Part shown: positions 8,452 through 16,552 of the stretch, piece by piece | Layout of the letters: each line of letters opens with the position of its first letter | Position numbering within the stretch: position 1 is the stretch's first letter | From: CALLPQ01 sp964392325 | GTDB lineage: Bacteria > Pseudomonadota > Alphaproteobacteria > Caulobacterales > Parvularculaceae | Length of the DNA: 64,000 nt | Assembly: GCA_964392325.1 (NCBI GenBank) | Contig: CAYMPJ010000015.1 | Coordinates: 1 to 64,000, forward strand | Direction: 5' to 3' | The notes under the pieces: generated by a model | The model's database searches: none | What the model saw: only the letters and a program-made list of their open reading frames with translations | What the model was told of the DNA's origin: nothing | Made by a program: the position numbers and the translations under genes

Positions 8452-8991
8452 TTAGCCTTCTTCCAGCCGAGCAATGTCACGATCTAGCATCCGCTGCCAG
8501 TAAGCCAGTTTGGTGGCTTTGGTTTCTTCATCGAGGGAGGTATCGTTTTTAACGGTGGTCTGCTTCTCGGTATACAGATCAAGGACACTCTCAATCTGAT
8601 TGATCCGCTCGGCATCTTTGGATATGTCCTTGAGTTTTTCTAGGGGGATGAGCCCGTGTTCTTTGAATGTGTCTGACATGGCCGTATAGAGTTGCACAAA
8701 CTTGTTGTGTTTAGTGCCTTTTAGTTGATCGGGATCTATCTCTCCCAGTTTTTCTAAAAAGGCGTCAAAGTGCATTTCTAGAGGAAACTCGGCAAGGCGA
8801 GTTTGGCGTTCTAGTTCCAGCCGAGCGGTTTCTGTTTCTTGGTTGTTGGCGCGTTTTTCTGCGGCCACTTTGGCGGCATTCGCGTCCTTGATTTTCCGGT
8901 CGAGCTGTTTTTCCCAGTAGTCATTTACCAGCCAAAACACAACGCCACCGGCCAATCCCGCTCCTACAAAAAATGAAAACCACTCCCACAT
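8452..8991 (-). CDS. Single-pass membrane coiled-coil protein
   Basis: A 179-residue protein with one N-terminal transmembrane helix (residues about 4-24, WFSFFVGAGLAGGVVFWLV) and then a highly charged helical region rich in Lys/Glu/Ala heptads. It is the first gene of a minus-strand run: this gene, the coupling ATPase (3 bases downstream) and the relaxation-like protein (overlapping). Because the ATPase lacks its own membrane helix, this protein is a plausible membrane anchor for it. I know no named family for it. Nothing resembling a catalytic motif is visible. Confidence 0.6.
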   Translation of the reverse strand: MWEWFSFFVGAGLAGGVVFWLVNDYWEKQLDRKIKDANAAKVAAEKRANNQETETARLELERQTRLAEFPLEMHFDAFLEKLGEIDPDQLKGTKHNKFVQLYTAMSDTFKEHGLIPLEKLKDISKDAERINQIESVLDLYTEKQTTVKNDTSLDEETKATKLAYWQRMLDRDIARLEEG

Positions 8992-9279
8992 ATTGTTTAT
9001 ATCCCGCGTCTAAATCGTCAAAACCTTTCCAAGACCTTACTCAAAAAGGGCTAATTTTTGGCTAATGCACCCGTTTTATTGAAAATTCTAAAGACAAATC
9101 CCAATTGATTATCGACTCTTTAGGGCATTGATGCGAGGGTAGGGGATCAGCAACTGTTGGCCTTGTTTTGAACGCTTTGAGCGAAAAAACGAATCCAATG
9201 GCCGTGTTTTGGTTTGTCACGGTGTACACCGAACAAACTGGATATGAGCTGATGTTTTTATTTCCTAACCCGTCTTACC

Positions 9280-9429
9280 ATGCCTTCCAAAGCATCAGGC
9301 AAACGGATGGAGACAAAGCGCCCGGCCAAAAAGCGCACCATAAGAGGTACATTATGGTCTGGTTTGGTCAACGCTTTGTGGATACTGGTTCACGGCTACG
9401 AGCCGAAGAAGCGGTATCGCCGGACATGA
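9280..9429 (+). CDS. Possible small basic protein (49 residues)
   Basis: Within the 626-base gap 8992-9617 this frame encodes a very basic 49-residue peptide (GKRMETKRPAKKRTIRG, then a hydrophobic SGLVNALWILV, then EPKKRYRRT). It ends at 9429, immediately before a hairpin (9422-9437) and a terminator-like repeat (9449-9478). There is no good ribosome-binding site, so it may not be translated. The overlapping 100-residue frame starting at 9168 looks less protein-like. The rest of the gap shows no other gene. Confidence 0.25.
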   Translation: MPSKASGKRMETKRPAKKRTIRGTLWSGLVNALWILVHGYEPKKRYRRT

Positions 9430-9448
9430 GAATGTCCCTAATCCATCA

Positions 9449-9478
9449 AATGAGACCTGCTTCACGGTAGGTCTCATT
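9449..9478. terminator. Perfect 10-bp inverted repeat
   Basis: AATGAGACCT and AGGTCTCATT flank a 10-base loop. A short T-run (TTTC) follows on the plus strand. It separates the small basic frame from the three-gene operon that starts at 9618 and could end transcription in either direction. Confidence 0.5.
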
Positions 9479-9617
9479 TCCCAATATTCAATTCATTTGT
9501 TGATTATCTAATCAAATTATCGTTTACAATTATATTTCTGGAGAGCTGACCCTTATCCTCAAACTATGAGTATAAGTGAGATTTTTGGGGCGGAGGATCA
9601 GTTTAGAATAGTTTTGG

Positions 9618-11063
9618 ATGCCGAGTTATTTAAATATGAGTCAAAAATCTTGGCATGATCTATGGCCGATAAAATCTAATGATATTACTACTGACCAATG
9701 GAGACTTTTATCCGAAGCAGATAGGAAAATTATTGGTAGGCTGTTGTACGAACGCCAACTAGCCAATAGCGGAAACAAAAGCCACGCGAAAGAAGTATCC
9801 CGAACACCCTTTTTGAAGCTACGGAAACTAGGTTCTGTATACAGCTTTTCAAAAGACCAGTTAACGTATAGGCCAAAGGAATTCCCACTTGCGGATTGTT
9901 TTTTTAAAGGGCGGCAAAAAAAATGGAAAATTTATCCTAGACGAAATCAGTCCAGAATTTTGGAAATAGAAGATTTTTCTTTTCTAGATGCACCTAAAAA
10001 AACAATTCGTACATTTTGCAATTTAATAAAGGCAGAATGTGAAGATTCTCGCACGGTTATTAATTTTAAAGACAAGCAGGTGCTGGATGTTTCATCATTC
10101 TTGCTTCTTTCAATTTTATACCGAAAGCTAAGTAGGTTTTCAGTAGGGGGTATAATGGAGCCATCAGTTCAGAAAGTATTGAATGCTGTTGGCTTAACAA
10201 GATACATGGGTATCGAAACGGGAATTGATACGAACTTAAATGATGTGTACGCCTTTCCGTTACGGTCGCTGGAAGCGGGCACCCTTCGCAGCGAAAATAT
10301 TGCAACACAAACATCTCGAAGAGAAAAAGTTCAAGGAGATTTTACACAATGTGTAAACAATTGGCTTGGTCAAATTCAACCGGCTTTTGAGCTGACAAGT
10401 CATGCGCGTAGCCGTCTTGGGGATAGTATTGGCGAGGCACTTGATAATGCTCAACGTCACTCAACTTCTGAGCAGGATGGTGGTTGGTGGATAACTGGCT
10501 TTATGGCTAGAAGGTATCACGAAAGTACTACCAAACCAAAATTTGTTTGTCACTTTGCAATTGTGAACGAAGGTAGAACAATCGGGCAGTCTCTGCTCTC
10601 CTCGCCGCGAACAAATAAAAATTTCTGGCCATTGTTTGACGATTATCTAAAGCGACACACTAATTTGACGGAAGAACTCGCTGCAACTATCTTGGCGATG
10701 CAGCAAGGGGTTTCCCGAAATTTCTCCATTGTAGATGGGGGTCAGGGTTTTTCTGATCTCATTGAATATATTGCTTATTTGGGTAATGCCACAGATAGCT
10801 CGACAGCTCGTTTGGCGGTTATTAGCGGTAACTGTATGTTGCGACTTGAAAATCCATACCTGGAGCTTCATATAGATGGTGACAATCGGCGTTTACAATG
10901 GTTTAACTCATCACAAGATTGGCGAGAGAGTCCTGACAATAATTATGTTTTTAATCTTCCCATTAATTTTCCGGGAACGATTATAGCGGTAAGATTTGAA
11001 TTAAATGGAAGTTATTCAGATAGAATAACGAATAGAGAAAATGGAGAAAGAAATAGTTATTGA
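9618..11063 (+). CDS. STAS-like plus GHKL ATPase fusion protein
   Basis: A 481-residue protein with three parts. Residues 1-130 are of unknown type. Residues ~140-200 look like a STAS fold (SRTVINFKDKQVLDVSSFLL, then PSVQKVLNAVGL). Residues ~240-470 form a GHKL (histidine-kinase-like) ATPase, with N-box LGDSIGEALDNAQRHS (Glu273, Asn277, His281) and a glycine-rich SIVDGGQGFSD segment. No phospho-acceptor His domain or response regulator is seen, so it resembles anti-sigma-type Ser/Thr kinases rather than a two-component sensor. The start is uncertain (ATG 9618 or 9636; neither has a strong ribosome site). It overlaps the next gene by 23 bases. AT-rich cargo in the island. Confidence 0.65.
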   Translation: MPSYLNMSQKSWHDLWPIKSNDITTDQWRLLSEADRKIIGRLLYERQLANSGNKSHAKEVSRTPFLKLRKLGSVYSFSKDQLTYRPKEFPLADCFFKGRQKKWKIYPRRNQSRILEIEDFSFLDAPKKTIRTFCNLIKAECEDSRTVINFKDKQVLDVSSFLLLSILYRKLSRFSVGGIMEPSVQKVLNAVGLTRYMGIETGIDTNLNDVYAFPLRSLEAGTLRSENIATQTSRREKVQGDFTQCVNNWLGQIQPAFELTSHARSRLGDSIGEALDNAQRHSTSEQDGGWWITGFMARRYHESTTKPKFVCHFAIVNEGRTIGQSLLSSPRTNKNFWPLFDDYLKRHTNLTEELAATILAMQQGVSRNFSIVDGGQGFSDLIEYIAYLGNATDSSTARLAVISGNCMLRLENPYLELHIDGDNRRLQWFNSSQDWRESPDNNYVFNLPINFPGTIIAVRFELNGSYSDRITNRENGERNSY

Positions 11064-11373
11064 TCTTGGTTCCGTCGGTGATTTAAGCCGCTCAGCTTTT
11101 CTTTCCGGGAAAGAAAGGGGTAAAGATGCGCGTGCTCATTTTTTATTGGATGAGGTAGAAAAAAGAGACGGGCAAATTGTAATTCGTATACCACTAGAAA
11201 TTGCTAGTATTTCTTCCTCTTATTCTCTTGGTTTGTTTTCCGAAAGCGTATCTAAATTTGGATCAATTGAGAAATTCATCGAGAAATATACTTTCGACGG
11301 CAATCCTGAAATTGTAGAGCGAATTATATTAGCCTTACACCGTGGCGCATCCGGACCGCCAAAGCTGAATTAG
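11041..11373 (+). CDS. STAS-like (DUF4325-type) protein
   Basis: A 110-residue protein. Motifs: GSVGDLSRSAFLSGKERGKD with small residues typical of the N-terminus of STAS-like DUF4325 proteins, a central IVIRIPLEIASISSSYSLGL strand-helix with the SISSSY phospho-site-like serines, and a final helix. In partner-switching systems such proteins are the substrate of a GHKL kinase; the neighbour at 9618 has exactly such an ATPase. Start codon lies inside the previous gene (23-base overlap), indicating coupled translation. Function in this operon is inferred from the pairing. Confidence 0.65.
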   Translation: MEKEIVIDLGSVGDLSRSAFLSGKERGKDARAHFLLDEVEKRDGQIVIRIPLEIASISSSYSLGLFSESVSKFGSIEKFIEKYTFDGNPEIVERIILALHRGASGPPKLN

Positions 11374-11378
11374 TCTTA

Positions 11379-12014
11379 ATGTATTATATTGCGGCATCAG
11401 CTATTCCCAATAAAGCAGAAGGTGTGGAACTCACTCTAAAAGACGGCAATGAGTTAGGAATAATCGATTTCCAACCTCTCGAAGTTAGCATCGCGGACAT
11501 TCTTACTTTTTTGGCAGCTATTTTTGCAGTTTTATATTCGAAATTTACATCAAAAAGGGATAGGCGTGTTTCAAGCTTCGATACAAATGTGGTGCCTAAG
11601 CTTTATGAGCACATTCAATTGCTTAAAAAAATTAATAATAAGCTGTTGACCATCGAAGCGACCTCTCAAAATCGGCGAACACTCCTGATAGAACGTTTTA
11701 TTAGTAATACCTTTGATTGGGATGCCGCTGTTGATGAAAATTACCAAGATGCTTGCGGTAGCCTTTCTACATGGCTTACTCAGTATTTGCCCCATGAGAA
11801 ATTCGCTGACGTTTCCTCAACTGATTTACTATCTCAAAACCTTGGCATTATTCACGCTTTGGGAACTAACCCTGATCTTGTTGCTGTCGAAAACGCTCTT
11901 GCTGCGGTGAAGATTGAGTTAGGCCGCCTAATCAAAGAGGGCGAAAGCTTATTGGCATGTATTGAACGCCGAAACTCAAAGTTATTTCGATGGCGACCAA
12001 ACAAATTATCTTAA
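11379..12014 (+). CDS. Single-pass membrane protein of the STAS/GHKL operon
   Basis: A 211-residue protein starting 5 bases after the STAS-like gene. One transmembrane helix lies at about residues 35-52 (ADILTFLAAIFAVLYS), followed by a basic KFTSKRDRR stop-transfer stretch and a long helical cytoplasmic domain. There is no catalytic motif. Its co-transcription with a kinase/STAS pair suggests it is the output or sensor of that module, for instance a membrane effector. No family recognised. Confidence 0.6.
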   Translation: MYYIAASAIPNKAEGVELTLKDGNELGIIDFQPLEVSIADILTFLAAIFAVLYSKFTSKRDRRVSSFDTNVVPKLYEHIQLLKKINNKLLTIEATSQNRRTLLIERFISNTFDWDAAVDENYQDACGSLSTWLTQYLPHEKFADVSSTDLLSQNLGIIHALGTNPDLVAVENALAAVKIELGRLIKEGESLLACIERRNSKLFRWRPNKLS

Positions 12015-12073
12015 CGTACACTGAGCTCACTTTGTAAGAAATCAAGGATTTGTAATTGATCAAGATTGTCTTA

Positions 12074-12362
12074 TCAGCTCTTCTTCCGATTAATCGCGGC
12101 GGCATCCAGACTATTCTTGAGATGCACGGCATAGTATTTCTCAATTATTGCAACGCTGGTGCGGCAATTCTTGGCAATTTGATAGTGCCTGTGCCTTCCA
12201 TAGTAGCCGGAAAGAGATTAGCTGTACCGCAGGGAATAGAGCGTGCGACGGTTACCCTGACGGTCGAATTTCAACCCTAATTTTTTCCAATATCTGATTT
12301 AAATGACGTTTGAGACCAACCGGATGTAGACGGTTAGTCGGGTTAGGTTGATTTCGTTCCAG
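12074..12362 (-). pseudogene. Degraded C-terminal part of a tyrosine recombinase (integrase)
   Basis: Reading the minus strand, the end of the gene is clear: KLGLKFDRQGNRRTLYSLR, then a degraded RHTY box (RYS followed by an in-frame TAA at 12218-12220), then YQIAKNCRTSVAIIEKYYA with the catalytic-type Tyr, then HLKNSLDAAAIN and a stop at 12074. Upstream residues (NRLHPVGLKRHLNQILEK) are in another frame, so there is also a frameshift near 12280. The N-terminal two thirds are missing. It lies just inside the tRNA-Tyr scar, where an island integrase normally sits. The element is therefore probably unable to excise by itself. Confidence 0.8.
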
Positions 12363-12537
12363 CACATGCCTGAGGAATATCTAATCATAGAGATTAAGCC
12401 CCTACAGCTTGATCAACTCGCTCAATTCAAATTACTGCGGCATTATTTGAAAAAAGTTTTACACACCTTCTTACACACTTAGGGCTGAAATTAAATATGT
12501 TGCTTTAATATCAATGGTTTAAGAAAAAAAGGAGCAC

Positions 12538-12591
12538 ACTGTAAATCTGGTCGCTTAGCGTACGTTGGTTCGAATCCAACCCCCTCCACCA
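12538..12591 (+). other. 3' fragment of tRNA-Tyr: attachment-site scar and island boundary
   Basis: The bases match the 3' half of tRNA-Tyr(GTA): anticodon arm ACTGTAAATCTG, a class-II variable arm, T arm GTTGG-TTCGAAT-CCAAC, acceptor strand CCCCTCC, then A and CCA. The 5' half (GGAGGGG and D arm) is absent upstream. This is the duplicate 3' end left when an element integrates into a tRNA gene. By the usual geometry the intact tRNA-Tyr is left of the window, and everything from there to here is the element. Confidence 0.85.
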
Positions 12592-12636
12592 TTTTCATAT
12601 CTCGCGGCAATACGATTCGCCCAAGCCTCCGATAGG

Positions 12637-12651
12637 GCGCGCTGACCGCGC
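12637..12651. repeat. GC-rich hairpin downstream of the tRNA-Tyr scar
   Basis: GCGCG-CTGAC-CGCGC. A very similar hairpin with a GCTGA loop occurs after tRNA-Thr (42316-42332). It fits a native tRNA-downstream flank and supports placing the island edge at 12591. The rest of 12592-12798 shows no gene. Confidence 0.4.
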
Positions 12652-12798
12652 GGCGACCTGCCGGTCGCTTTAGAAGTTCCCTTATATGGTTCATCGTCGA
12701 CTTGCGTTATGCTTTGATCGTGGCGCGAAGGTGTGTCTTCAGTGTGACAAAGGTCCGCTGAAAACGTTTCTCAATGTGAACTGTCAACGAGGGGTATG

Positions 12799-14571
12799 TT
12801 ATGGAGGGGTTTGCAAGCTTGTGCTCTGGTTTACTAAAAGATGATAGTACAAGCCGTCCTGATCCTGAATAAGGTTTTCATGTGTATCGTTTTGAACGAT
12901 AGTACCTTCTTTGAGAACAATGAGTCGATCAACATTAGCAACTGTCGAAAATTTGTGGGCGATAACGATCGTGGTGCGGCCTTCCATTAGATGTTTGAGT
13001 GCTTCTTGTACCTGAGCCTCGTTTTCGGAGTCTAAAGAGCTGGTTGCTTCATCCAGGATAAGAATTTTAGGATCTCGTAGCAAGGCGCGGGCAATGGCGA
13101 TACGCTGTTTTTGTCCGCCCGATAATTTTTGTCCGCTACCACCCACGAGCGTGTTGTATCCATCAGGAAAGCCAAGAATAAATTCATGAGCATTAGCATG
13201 TTTGGCAACTTCAATAATCTTTTGATCTGAAATCTCGCTACCATCAACTAAGGCGTACCGAATATTGTCACCAATGGACCCCGAAAATAACATCGGTTGT
13301 TGTTCAACAAGCGCAATATGCTGCCGAACAGTCGCTCTGTTGAGCAAAGTCGATGCGACCCCATCAAACTTTACTTGCCCAGAAGTCGGCTGGTAAAAAC
13401 CTAAAATTAGGTTCACCACAGTCGTTTTGCCAGCGCCCGAAGGGCCAATAAGAGCAATTTTTTCACCACTTTTGATGTGAAGATTAAATGAGTCCAATGC
13501 TTTTTGGTTTGGCCTTGACGGATATGCAAAATTAACAGAGTCGAATTCAAGCTCACCTTTTAGTTTTGGTGCTTTAGTGTTTTTATGCTCTGCTTTTTTA
13601 TTCGGTAAGTCATCAATGATTTCAAAAATTCTTCGCGTCCCACCCATGGATTGCATCCAGTCATTCCATATCGAGCCAAAGGTCGATAGGGAACTACCCA
13701 CCATGCTTGCATAAAGGATAAAGGCCATCAGATCACCGGTGGTGAGTTTTTGCTCTGATACCAACGTGCCTCCGATCCATAAGGTGATCACAAGTGCTGC
13801 GCTAAGGACAATCCGCATCGCGCCTTGAAATCCGGCAATTGATCGCGCATTGGAAAGCGAAAATGAAAGCGCTTGTTTAGTTGCTTCACGGTAATTCTGC
13901 TCTTCTTTATCTTCTCGTGTAAATGCGTGAACCAATCGAATATTAGAAAACGCTTCTTGAGCCGTATGCCCGCACTTGGCTAATTCTGCCTGCTGGCGTT
14001 CCGTTATTTTGCTGACATGTTCGCCAATCCATTTCGCCATAAAAATCGTAGGCGGAATAATGATCAGCATTAGCAAACTCAGCTGCGGAGAAAGCATAAC
14101 CAATAAAACTGAGCCGCCAATAATCGTCAAAGATACTCTTAGGAAAATCGCCAAGCCCATTGTGAGCACATCTTGAATTTTTTCGGTATCAGACGATAAA
14201 CGGTTTGTGAGCGCTCCCACATTATCCTTGTCGAAAAAAGAAATCTCTTGACGAATTATTGCTCCAAAAAGCGATTGGCGGAGTTTTGTAACGATAATAT
14301 TTCCGGTAGAAATAAAGATGTAATATCGCACCATTACTGCGATGGCATGAACAGCTAGAGCCAAGATTACAATGGGAGCGATAGACGCAATCCAGTTTGG
14401 GGCATTTAGTAAAGAAGAATTATCAACGAAATATCCAATCGCTTTTGGGTATGCTAATTCAAAGGAGATCGCCACTACCAACGCTAGTAATCCGATCAGC
14501 ATGCGTCCAGCATGAGGCTTGAGAAGCTTCATGCACCGGATCAAGAAATTGGTTTGGACCTGCGAGTTCAT
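12799..14571 (-). CDS. ABC exporter, fused membrane and ATPase domains
   Basis: A 590-residue half-transporter of the MsbA/LmrA type. Six transmembrane helices occupy about residues 15-310. The ATPase has Walker A GPSGAGKTT, signature LSGGQKQRIAIARAL, Walker B ILILDEATSSLD and the H-loop IAHKFSTV. There is no N-terminal C39 peptidase domain, so it does not cleave a leader itself. It is the last gene of the minus-strand cluster and overlaps the thioredoxin-like gene by 4 bases (ATGA). In context it is the likely exporter of the modified peptide encoded at 17790-17969. Confidence 0.85.
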   Translation of the reverse strand: MNSQVQTNFLIRCMKLLKPHAGRMLIGLLALVVAISFELAYPKAIGYFVDNSSLLNAPNWIASIAPIVILALAVHAIAVMVRYYIFISTGNIIVTKLRQSLFGAIIRQEISFFDKDNVGALTNRLSSDTEKIQDVLTMGLAIFLRVSLTIIGGSVLLVMLSPQLSLLMLIIIPPTIFMAKWIGEHVSKITERQQAELAKCGHTAQEAFSNIRLVHAFTREDKEEQNYREATKQALSFSLSNARSIAGFQGAMRIVLSAALVITLWIGGTLVSEQKLTTGDLMAFILYASMVGSSLSTFGSIWNDWMQSMGGTRRIFEIIDDLPNKKAEHKNTKAPKLKGELEFDSVNFAYPSRPNQKALDSFNLHIKSGEKIALIGPSGAGKTTVVNLILGFYQPTSGQVKFDGVASTLLNRATVRQHIALVEQQPMLFSGSIGDNIRYALVDGSEISDQKIIEVAKHANAHEFILGFPDGYNTLVGGSGQKLSGGQKQRIAIARALLRDPKILILDEATSSLDSENEAQVQEALKHLMEGRTTIVIAHKFSTVANVDRLIVLKEGTIVQNDTHENLIQDQDGLYYHLLVNQSTSLQTPP

Positions 14572-15137
14572 TCTGCGCCTTCACTCTGTATCTCGTCCAT
14601 TTGGCTCAGGAAACTATTCCAATTTGCGTCTCCAATATTCCCGCTGGCTTGAACTTCCCTTGCTTCATCTAAAAAAATATATGATGGCGAATTGCTGCGC
14701 GGGTTCAAATATTTACTTGTTTTATCGTCGATCAAAACCACATGATTTGTCAGTTTTGAGTCTTTCAGAAAATTTTTGAGACGGTTTACTGGTTCAATGC
14801 TTAACAACCACGTTGTGATCCCTGCGTTGACCGATGTTGGCAAAATGCGTTCGAGTTCGGGTAACTTGCTCCGGCAAGTAGAACATCTGGAAGATAAGAA
14901 AAGAAAGACATAGGCCTGAGCTGGTGTTGATTTTATTGAAACCTGCTGACCACTTGTTAGATAAGCTCCGGTAAAGTCTTCAACGCTTTCTCCTGCCGGA
15001 AGCATTAACGGTGTATTCTCGTCAAATTGGGCTGCAAGAGAAATTCTGGAAAGCCGGAAGGTCAAAAATAAATTTAACGCCACAGCGAACGCTAAAATCG
15101 CCATAAGTATCCATATGATTTCAATTTCATCACTCAT
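14568..15137 (-). CDS. Membrane-anchored thioredoxin-like protein (MauD-like)
   Basis: A 189-residue protein: an N-terminal transmembrane helix (about residues 8-27), then a periplasmic thioredoxin fold. The redox motif is Cys85-Ser-Thr-Cys88 in FLFLSSRCSTCRSKLPELE; a cis-Pro segment is probable in NSPSYIFLDE. MauD-type proteins work with MauE-type membrane partners in disulfide handling; here the MauE-like gene is directly upstream (13 bases). The peptide precursor of the cluster has three Cys in its C-terminal part, an obvious possible substrate. The start ATG follows the MauE-like stop closely; the stop overlaps the exporter start. Confidence 0.75.
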   Translation of the reverse strand: MSDEIEIIWILMAILAFAVALNLFLTFRLSRISLAAQFDENTPLMLPAGESVEDFTGAYLTSGQQVSIKSTPAQAYVFLFLSSRCSTCRSKLPELERILPTSVNAGITTWLLSIEPVNRLKNFLKDSKLTNHVVLIDDKTSKYLNPRSNSPSYIFLDEAREVQASGNIGDANWNSFLSQMDEIQSEGAE

Positions 15138-15150
15138 CTGACGGTGCCAC

Positions 15151-15675
15151 TCAATCTTGTTGCTTCATCATTGATGACAAGATATCCAGGTTCATTGAAA
15201 TCTGGAAGATAATAGCTGCGAACGGGATTGTAAAAATAAATGTATTTAATTGGAGACCAGGTAGTAATTGTAGATTCAGCAAAAAAGCAATTGCACCAAG
15301 AACGCAAAGATTCCTTACCAGGTCATATTTCGAGAGCAGTTTGTTATCACTCCCAAAACAATTGCAATTAATCATCCTATTTTGTATGAGTGCGAAGGCG
15401 ATAACAACTGTAAATATTACAAAGAGTAAACCGCTTCCTATTGTTGCAAGGTACGTTATCCGTCCACCAACAATCATCCCAAGTGCAAGAATCCACTCCG
15501 CTCCTATGATGATGAGAGCCATCCATTGACTACCCCACTGCGGAATAGAAAACGAGATCACTAAATTTTCCCGAAATTGTCCAACGTTTTTGGATTTGCC
15601 GAATGCTGCCGAAATTAGAAGCATGAAAATATAAAGGCGACATATTTCGCCGACTATGGCCACTGTGTCCCCCAT
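15151..15675 (-). CDS. MauE/DoxX-like redox membrane protein
   Basis: The likely start is ATG at 15673-15675, 4 bases after the protease stop; a longer reading from 15777 would overlap the protease gene by 98 bases. The 174-residue protein has four or so hydrophobic helices and the motif NCNCFG (Cys104, Cys106), the CxCFG signature of MauE-type proteins. Such proteins pass electrons across the membrane to MauD-like thioredoxins. Its neighbours on both sides, protease upstream and CxxC protein downstream, point to oxidative maturation of the cluster's peptide. Confidence 0.75.
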   Translation of the reverse strand: MGDTVAIVGEICRLYIFMLLISAAFGKSKNVGQFRENLVISFSIPQWGSQWMALIIIGAEWILALGMIVGGRITYLATIGSGLLFVIFTVVIAFALIQNRMINCNCFGSDNKLLSKYDLVRNLCVLGAIAFLLNLQLLPGLQLNTFIFTIPFAAIIFQISMNLDILSSMMKQQD

Positions 15676-15679
15676 CAAA

Positions 15680-16552
15680 TTAAATCTTAATCCAGTTAGG
15701 GTAGATCGTATCTGGCTGCCTTTGCCTGACGCGTGAGACCTCCGCGGTAGCAATAAGGGTATCGTTCCAGGGGTCATCGGGGGCTTTGCGTAGGCCGCTG
15801 CCGATTAAACCAGCAATATCTTGCGATATCTGCCATATGAAAGGTTCAATCTCGGGTTGTAAGAGAACATTCAAGCCCAATTCTTTCATTTCATCCCGGG
15901 TCAAAAAATAACTATGAGAATGAAATCCAAATAGAAGTTGATTGATAATTTTTGTTCGCGTTTCCAAGCTTTCATCTGGTAGCTGTTTAGCTAATAATTG
16001 TTCACTTATTTCCTTTAATTCAAGCGTTGATCTATAAAATGATGTCAATGTCGTCGGAAAAATACTGCCAGACAACATGGATAAGGATTGCACACATGCG
16101 TCCCTTTCATCCAGCTGAAACCAGTTGCGTGCCATCTCACCAAACAACCGGATATCTTGTGCAGCGATAGAACCGGGCGCATCGCTGTCTCCGCCATGTC
16201 CTGAATTTAGATGCGGATCAATTGGTGAAAATAATGCAAGTGGCCCGGCTATGACTTCATGTGCCCCAAGCGTCATAATCGTGCCTGATGATTCACAATG
16301 ATGCGGAACCAAAATACCGAGATGGTCAGTGAATTCATGTAACAAAAGTATAATCCGGCGGGCCGCATTCACAACACCGCCCCGGCAATACAACACAAGA
16401 TCGAGGCGCTCCGAATGTCCTATTTCGTTTAACGCTTCAAAGATTGACGGTAGTAAGTCAATTTCAACATTTGAACAGGCGAATACCAAAACCTTACTTT
16501 GTCGGCTTTTTTCGATCGCTGTTATTTGTGATGTGTCAACTTGTTTAATCAT
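15680..16552 (-). CDS. Clp-fold serine protease, SDH (serine dehydrogenase proteinase) type
   Basis: A 290-residue soluble protein without a signal peptide. It shows the pattern of the SDH/SppA-like Clp-fold family: an oxyanion-side strand LVLYCRGGVVNAARRI, then ILVPHHCESSGTIMTLGAHEV, where Ser88 or Ser89 in SSGT is the expected nucleophile, and the following PLALFSPIDPHL segment typical of SDH proteins. It starts at the stop of the ATP-grasp gene (TAATG, one-base overlap). In this cluster it is the best candidate for removing the peptide's leader, since the exporter has no peptidase domain. Confidence 0.75.
   Translation of the reverse strand: MIKQVDTSQITAIEKSRQSKVLVFACSNVEIDLLPSIFEALNEIGHSERLDLVLYCRGGVVNAARRIILLLHEFTDHLGILVPHHCESSGTIMTLGAHEVIAGPLALFSPIDPHLNSGHGGDSDAPGSIAAQDIRLFGEMARNWFQLDERDACVQSLSMLSGSIFPTTLTSFYRSTLELKEISEQLLAKQLPDESLETRTKIINQLLFGFHSHSYFLTRDEMKELGLNVLLQPEIEPFIWQISQDIAGLIGSGLRKAPDDPWNDTLIATAEVSRVRQRQPDTIYPNWIKI

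Noticed and set aside
9168..9470. 100-residue plus-strand frame before the terminator
   Set aside because: No ribosome site and no protein-like pattern; another frame in the same place (9280-9429) looks slightly better.
12491..12694. 67-residue minus-strand frame containing VEGVGFEPTYAKRPDLQ
   Set aside because: This is the well-known artefact of reading a tRNA 3' half (here tRNA-Tyr) on the opposite strand.
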